Part shown: piece by piece, positions 57,421-64,000 of the stretch
Layout of the letters: each line of letters starts with the position of its first letter
Numbering within the stretch: position 1 is the stretch's first letter
Position numbers and translations under genes: made by a program
Notes under the pieces: generated by a model
What the model was told of the DNA's origin: nothing
Databases searched by the model: none
The model's input: only the letters and a program-made list of their open reading frames with translations
Origin: Garcia nutans
Lineage: Eukaryota > Streptophyta > Magnoliopsida > Malpighiales > Euphorbiaceae
Direction of reading: 5' to 3'
Assembly: GCA_947685225.1 (NCBI GenBank)
Contig: CANTUV010000076.1
Location: 2,790,001-2,854,000 of the forward strand
Length of the DNA stretch: 64,000 nucleotides

Positions 57421-58334
57421 AAAAATATATTTGATTAAAACTTGATTGTGAGAGCTTAAACAGTCCTTGCAGTTTTATTCAACTCATCTTTGAAAAATAA
57501 TTTGCGCTGAAAATATATTTGTTTATATTAATGTTATTACAAGGTGGAATAAAAAATGAAATAAAGGAAGATAACTTTTTCAAAAAAAAAAAATACAGTT
57601 GAATTGAAACTAAAATTAAATATTTAATGTTAAACATATCTTAAGAGTAATAGTAATAGTATTATTACATTATATTGGGGTGCTTTTTGGATCCCAATCC
57701 CTAGGGACCGGGATCATCCCACCATAGTGGAATGAGAGACCATCCCGTCGGTTTTTAACCAATAAATGTTGGCATCCCTTTTAAAAAATATAAAAATATA
57801 AATAAATATTTTTTAATAAAAATAATATTTTTAATAAAAATAAATAATTTTATTTGAGTCCCACTGAATATCTATATAGTATTTTAGTGGGACCTAAATC
57901 TCTCCCATGCTCGTAAAGTCCTCACAAATTTAATGTTACGAAGATCTTCATTAACGCTAGCTGTGGATAACAAATACTGAATCATATAATGGAGCTTTAG
58001 AAAAAGCTCAAGTCTGGCCAAAGAATTGTTCTGCATAATTGTAAATATATTGTGTGGATATCTTTTAGTAGCTTGGGCAAAATAATACTATCTAACAATT
58101 AATGGCTCCTAAAATATTTCTTTGTGCTCTTCTTACAAATATATAGAGTAGTGAGGATATGGATCGATGGCCAGAGAGTTCATGTGGTTGCTGCGCATGG
58201 ATTTCCCTATTATTGATCAATTTGGAGTTTTGATCAGTAATCTTCCCCATTGTTATTGGAACATGCATGCCCTCAATAACATGTCATAAAGGCTTCATTA
58301 ATTATTAGTTCATGATTATGATCATGATCATGAT
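57421..58334 (+). repeat. segmental duplication, copy B
   Basis: Partner of 51929-52610; longer because of an extra 0.24-kb insert at 57671-57913. The shared sequence ends at ATGATCATGAT. Copy B leads into unique DNA, copy A into the minisatellite. Confidence 0.85.
57671..57913. mobile_element. short insertion in copy B, possible MITE
   Basis: Copy A has only nine unmatched bases at this point. The insert starts near GGGGTGCTTTTTGGATCCC; its right end on the other strand reads GAGCATGGGAGAGATTTAGG then TCCCAC, a weak inverted match. No clean target duplication could be defined. Confidence 0.4.
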
Positions 58335-58335
58335 A

Positions 58336-61300
58336 ATTAAACTTTTCTTCTGCCATACATGAAGATCAATCATTTCTAGATGTATTAAGTAATCATTTGG
58401 CATCGAGGTCTGCCAAACGGGCATGACTTTAACCAAATTCTGGTTCAGAAAGTTGCTATATATATAGAAGAGTTCCAGAATTGGAAGTTAATATTGGTGG
58501 CCACTTCTTTGTCTACGATGACAGCTAAACTTCTCTTCTTTCAGCCTCTTCGCAGTTTGAAATATGCTTGTATTTCCTTAATGGCACTGCGATAGGCATT
58601 TACCCAAATTGATAGGCTTATTTTTCTTTTTTTGCCTATCCAAAATTATTGCTCATCTACCAGTTTAATAGATTAGCTAGCGTATAAAATGTTTATAATA
58701 TCTTTATTTAATCTTACTAATTAAATATATCTCATAATAAAATAAGAATATAATAAAAAAAATTTATAAAATAAGAATATAACAAGATTAGTTCAGTGAG
58801 TTATATATATATATGTAGTTGACCTTTAGAATATAACATAAGTGTTAATTTTTTCTAGTTCTGTAGAATAGAAATGAGCTCACCAATTTAAGGCGGGATG
58901 AGTATTTAAAATAAAATTTAATATTTTTGGTTCTAGTAATTTATCAACAATTTCATATTTCGTTATTTATTATAAAATGTCACTATAGTTGTTCCATTGA
59001 AAATAACTTTATTATCCGAGAAAATGATTTTTATTATAAAATATTTTTTGAAAAATTAATTTTCTATTATTTAGTTGTAATGTTAAATTTTAGTTGGAAA
59101 ATGTTAAAAATTTCAACTTACAAAGCTGTAAACTTCAAAAAATCATAATTTATAATTTAATTATGAGAAAAAATTCTTATAAAATGATAAATTATGGTAG
59201 CAGCTAGTAACTAGACCTATCCATTCATGAGCTAGATAAACCGAATTTTTAAAAAATTCAATATTTTTAAAATTTAAATTCTGATAGTAGCTAACCATTG
59301 GTGGATTAATAATTATTTATTTATATGTTTTTTTTCATTATAATAAATTTGATAAACTAATAACATGATTCTCTTCTTTAAAAAAGGCAAGTCATTCTCT
59401 TTAACAATTCTTTACGTTTCTTTTAAACTAGGAATATATTTGATCAATTATCATAAGTGCCTTTAATATTAGAGTTTTTTTTATTAATTACATATGAAAA
59501 AAAATACTTGAAATTTAAGCCGAAATCTAAACAAGAATAACATATATTTTTTACCATCAAAATATACCTTAATGATTCTAATATTGAAGATGGATATTAA
59601 TGATTAAAAATATATTTTGAGAATAATCTATAGTTAAATCATTATTATATTTTAATATTTAAAATATAACATTCATTTACATTATTATAATATAAACATT
59701 TTATTATCTTAAACTTATGCTTTTTATTCTTAAGAATATAATTACTTAAATTATTAATTTTAAAAGGTTTAATAAATAAATTGTCTCTCAAATTGACTTT
59801 AAAATTTATTATCGCATATTATTAATTTAATCTTTATATTTTTGAAGAAATTAACAGAAAAAGCTACTAATAATTCAATTAATCAGATTTATAAAATAAA
59901 AGATTTTAATTAACTTTAATCAAAAATTAAAAATTAAATTCACAATATAATATAATAAATTTAAGAGCTAATTTTTCATTTTTAATTTTTTAACTAATAA
60001 AATTATTCTTAAAATTATAATTTTGGTTAGAATTATACCCATTTTTTCAAATGAGATGGATCATAAGATAGTTAGGGATGAGCAAATAGGTTGAACTAAC
60101 AACTTATTATATTGGTTTAAATCGATTACGGTAGTCAATTTTAATTTAAAATTCTGATAAATGGATATTATTGATTTAGTTTCCACCTATATAATTTGTA
60201 TGTTGAAATCGACTAAATTTAATGGAATTGATTGAGCTCGATCAATGATGATCAATTTTATAAATTTTTCTTTTTGAATGATCGATTTTAAAGAATAAAT
60301 TTTTTATTTTTAAAGAATAAAATTTTCAATTCAACTTATAGTGATCCATTTGACAAACTTTTAAAATACCATCAAATCTAATTTTCATTATAAATAATTG
60401 TCTTCAGCTTTCAGCTTTTGTTTGTTGTTAAGGAAAATTGATGAAAAAGAATATAATAGAAATATATTTTTTCTCATTTCCTTTGTTTGGGCACTAATAA
60501 GAAAAAAAAGAAAAGAAAAGAATAGAAATAAATTTCCCTCATTTCCTCAAAATTCAATAAAATATTTCTCCACTAATTTGAAGAGAAAAGAAGGGAAATG
60601 AAAAAAAATAAGAGGGACATTAACTATAAAATTAATAATGTATCATTCATTAACTTAAAATGATAAATACATCATTATAAAAATAAATTTTATACATTTT
60701 ACTTTCTTTTTCATCTAAATTAGATAACCAAACAAAAGAAAAAGCATAAATACAATTCTCTTCATTTCTTTTCTTTTCCCCTCTTTATTTCTTTTATTTT
60801 TCATTGCACTTGTAAGGGATCAAACACGGATTCAAGGAAAGGCCTTGGATTCTTGGGTTTTAAATGGCCCTTTTCAGAAGGTCAGAATGTACTCTCTCAA
60901 TAATGAAATCCTGCAAATACAGTAAAAACAGCTTCGACAAAAAAGGCGCATGATGAAAATCTGCAACCACACAATTTACCCAACACAGTCACCAAACAAG
61001 CAAATAGCTTAAGGCAACTCGCGGAGCCCTTGCGCTGCTTTAGATAAATTAAGCCGATTCTAGCCCTGTATCATAAGGTATCGATAACTTGCGTAATAGA
61101 CGAAAACATTCTTGCTAGTGCTCTTTAACATAATTCTTTCAGTAATTTGCTATTTGCTTTATATATAATTGTAAATGTATTATAAATTTAGCTCTGAAAA
61201 AGACTGAAATCTTTGTTTTTACTTACAAGAACACCTTTCGAAAACACACAAATATGAATTCAAAATCCTTTTTCCACTGTTTCTTTTGGGTTGTGGGGAG

Positions 61301-61662
61301 GGAAGTGGGAAACTATTTCATCAAGAAAGAAAAGCTAACATCTCAGTCAAAAAATCAGTTGCAACCCACACTGTTGAAAAACTTTGATAAAAGAAGACGC
61401 TGTCACTGGGAGAGTGAGTGAGTGGAGAAAAGAGTGGCCCTCCAATTTCCTCAAGATTTGCGAGGAAAGTGGGCCCCTTTTACTAGTACTTGGCAGCTTC
61501 AGCTCTAGCACTAGCTGTCTGCAAAAATATAGCCTTGCCCTCTTTTGGTTTTTACTGCTGCTTCTTCAGAATCCCATCCCCTCTTTTGGTTTTTATCACT
61601 CTCTTATATTTCTTTCCTTTCTTTTCTGTAGAGAAAGAAAGAGATAAGAGCAAGAGGATCCA
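58336..61662. other. AT-rich intergenic region and upstream region of the SKS gene
   Basis: No gene supported up to the SKS start. About 61380-61662 is less AT-rich and pyrimidine-rich, fitting the promoter and 5' leader; a short ORF at 61384-61647 looks like leader sequence. Inverted patches around 60480-60740 (TTTGTTTGGGCAC, AACCAAACAAAAG) may be MITE remains. Confidence 0.45.
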
Positions 61663-64000
61663 ATGCTCTCTGTTGCCTCAGCGTCTGTCTCTTCCCTTTT
61701 AATTGGGTGTCTGTTGATTACAGCTTTTGCTGATGACCCTTATGTTTTATTTGATTGGACTTTCTCTTACCTTAATGGATATCCCCTTGGAGTGAAACAA
61801 CAGGTTCTTTCTTCTTTTCTTCCTTGCAATTTTCTTACTAGGTTGTTTAATTATATGCTTTGTTACTTCTTCATTAATGGGTATCCTTCAAATTGTTGGA
61901 AAGAAACTTTTTTTCTCACTGCAATTCTAGTTTTTGTTGGAAACTCAATTTTATTCAATAGCAGCTAGTTTGGAATTTAAATCAAATTGTAACTTCCCAA
62001 AATCAGTTTGGAACTTTCTTTCTTGGGATTGTGATGCTCTGTCCTTTTTCTCCTTTTAGTGAATCTGGTATGAGTTATGGCTTATGGTTGGCTGTGAAAT
62101 TATGACTATTTGAATTATTACTCCAGGTGATTGGGATTAATGGGATATTTCCTGGACCAATTCTTAATGTTACTACAAATTGGAACGTGGTTATCAATGT
62201 CAAAAATGAACTTGATGAGCCATTGCTTCTCACATGGTATGATAATAGTTATTATATATTCTTACTAAAGTTTAAAGTTATTTCGAACAAAATTCGTTAT
62301 TCATGAAATCATGAATGATGCTTAAGTTAGTTACTTTCTTGTAGGAATGGCATACAACACAGGAAAAACTCCTGGCAAGATGGTGTTTCGGGGACTAATT
62401 GTCCAATTCCTGCTGGATGGAATTGGACTTATCAGTTTCAGGTCAAAGATCAGATAGGGAGTTTCTTTTACTTCCCTTCACTTCACTTCCAGAGAGCAGC
62501 AGGTGGTTATGGAGGAATCATTGTTAATAATAGAGATGTTATTCCACTACCATTTGCTGTGCCTGATGGAGATATTACACTTTTTATCAGTGACTGGTAT
62601 ACAGATAGTCATAAGGTCAGTAAAGATGGTGTTTGGCTTTTTGCTTTTGGTGAAACTAGCCGCTTTAATTGGTTTATATCCTTGACTGATGCTATGGGGT
62701 AAACAGGAACTGAGGAAGCATGTTGAAAAAGGAGATGACCTAGGAGTTCCTGATGGTATCCTCATTAATGGATTTGGTCCTTACAGATATGATGAAGCTC
62801 TTGTCCACGAAGGCATTACTTATCAAATAGTAAATGTTGAACCGGGTGAGTGTCTGAGATGCATCTTTTATGCTCAATTTGCTATTATTTCTTTTTTGTT
62901 AGAACATGAATCTTCCTTGGAGGAAATGATTACATATTCTGAAAAATTTCAGTAAGTAGACTTTTATGTTCGAGGAGTTTTGATTATCACATGTGATCAG
63001 ATGATATTTACTTATAATGGTAGCCTCAAAGTAATAATCAAAGGTTGAAAGTGCCAATTTGATGTAAGTTTGATCCCTTTCATCTTATTGTTGCCCCCAA
63101 TTCCGAAGATAGGTTTCATTGGCGTGTGCTTATAAAGACACATTTGAATCTGTTATCGGCAGTCTTCGTTATCCTATCTGTCTTGCTTAGTGTTTGATAC
63201 ATGTGTCTTGCATAGCAGTTACATTGAGTTTCTGTTCCTTAAACTTGAGTTATTTCATTCAGAAAGTTGTGAAAATATCTCATTACAGTTCTTAAACATT
63301 GTCATTTGAGCTTCTTACTTGCTAGTACCCTTTTTTGCTCTGGTTTCTTCAGCAAAAAGGCCTTTTGCATTCAAATTATACAAATTGAATTTCTCCTGTT
63401 ACATGAAGTGTACAAACTGTCCATACATTACCTAAAAAATTGTTACCATGTATCATGTGCCTTTTTCTCCCTTTGAAACTTGGGCAAACTAGATATCTAG
63501 TAAGGACCGACTTCCTACAAGTGATGTTGAAAATGAAGGGTCTAAAGCGCGAGGAATTCTCTAGGGAGTAATACCCTATCATCTATTGAAGACTTTTCAT
63601 GCTTGAATATTTAACACTGTAATGTTCAGCTAGCTGCACACCTGCTATTTCTTTTTTTTCTTTTGGATTGACATTGTGGTTCAGATGCTCTAACAACATT
63701 TTTGTTTATAAGTTTTTTCCTGCACCTTTTGAGATAGCTAGATGCTTTATATTCTATCTTAAACAGGAAAGACATATCGTCTCCGAGTGCACAATGTTGG
63801 TATCTCAACCAGCTTGAATTTCAGGATACAAAACCACAACTTACTTCTTGTGGAGACTGAAGGATCATACACTGTTCAGCAGAATTATGAAAACATGGAT
63901 ATTCATGTGGGTCAATCGTATTCATTTTTAGTAACAATGGATCAAAATGCTACCAGTGATTACTACATTGTTGCCAGTCCCCGATATGTAAATTCATCTA
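61663..64000 (+). CDS. SKU5-similar (SKS) multicopper-oxidase-like protein, first five exons
   Basis: Exons: 61663-61803, 62127-62236, 62345-62615, 62707-62845 and 63767-64000 (runs off the window). All introns are GT-AG and frames join cleanly (W split TG|G, G split G|GA). About 298 residues are seen of a family usually near 540-600. A signal peptide (SSLLIGCLLITAFA) precedes DDPYVLFDWTFSY. Then the first cupredoxin domain: QQVIGINGIFPGPILNVTT, TWNGIQHRKNSWQDGVSGTN and GSFFYFPSLHFQRAAGGYGG. The second domain starts with DGDITLFISDWYTDSHK, GVPDGILINGFGPYRYDEAL, GKTYRLRVHNVGISTSLNFR and EGSYTVQQNYENMDIHVGQS. SKU5/SKS proteins act at the plasma membrane and wall in directional growth. The laccase HWHG copper motif reads TWNG, so the trinuclear copper site is lost, as in the family. 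Confidence 0.93.

Noticed and set aside
51929..58334. Reading copies A and B as LTRs of one element
   Set aside because: No TG...CA or other defined ends, no PBS or polypurine tract next to them, and no target duplication; local duplication fits better.
61384..61647. 87-residue ORF upstream of the SKS start
   Set aside because: Leader or promoter sequence; no domain, and the SKS signal peptide starts at 61663.
1..64000. Defence island, CRISPR array, operon or other prokaryotic-type system
   Set aside because: Spliced genes and plant transposons throughout; no regularly spaced repeats with unique spacers and no gene clusters in one transcription unit.

Overview
This is nuclear DNA from a flowering plant, most likely a eudicot. 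It is very AT-rich. It has spliced genes of typical plant families (a DUF538 secreted protein and an SKU5-like cupredoxin protein), plant lineages of LTR retrotransposons, plant RTE LINEs, Cassandra, and Tourist, hAT and CACTA elements. The species cannot be fixed from sequence alone. No tRNA gene, CRISPR array, bacterial operon or organelle gene cluster was seen.

Three host genes are supported. A small, unrecognised gene for a plastid-targeted membrane protein lies at the left edge (210-655, minus, two exons proposed). A DUF538 gene sits near the middle (28964-29760, minus, two exons). The first five exons of an SKU5-similar (SKS) multicopper-oxidase-like gene run off the right edge (61663-64000, plus). 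They share no evident pathway.

Most of the rest is a layered record of transposition. From left to right it holds: a Tourist MITE (2361-2766); a full-length but decayed RTE LINE with target duplication (2957-5854); a probable solo LTR (about 7790-9424); a young Ty1/copia element with unusual TA...TA LTR ends (9547-14826); a small non-autonomous LTR remnant (about 15277-16235); a decayed hAT-type transposase with TTF zinc finger (19684-22167); a non-autonomous hAT element with perfect 8-bp target duplication (23126-23912); and a truncated Au-like SINE (26907-26988). A copia element with 137-bp LTRs (30759-43872) is split by an Athila-like gypsy element that kept gag and protease but lost reverse transcriptase and integrase (32655-41096). 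An old Tork-like copia element (45535-51152) carries a complete Cassandra TRIM with 5S-rRNA-like LTRs (46832-47374).

The interval 51929-58334 is bracketed by two diverged direct copies of a unique 0.7-kb sequence. Between them lies a decayed minisatellite based on ACTCATATCAAC, itself split by a 1.9-kb probable solo LTR (53111-55040) and a 1.2-kb CACTA element (55608-56821).

No wholly new biological system was found. The points most worth attention are the Cassandra nest, the gag-only Athila inside a copia host, the TA...TA copia with two in-frame TAG codons between gag and pol, and the inverted-repeat cluster inside the 53-55 kb solo LTR.
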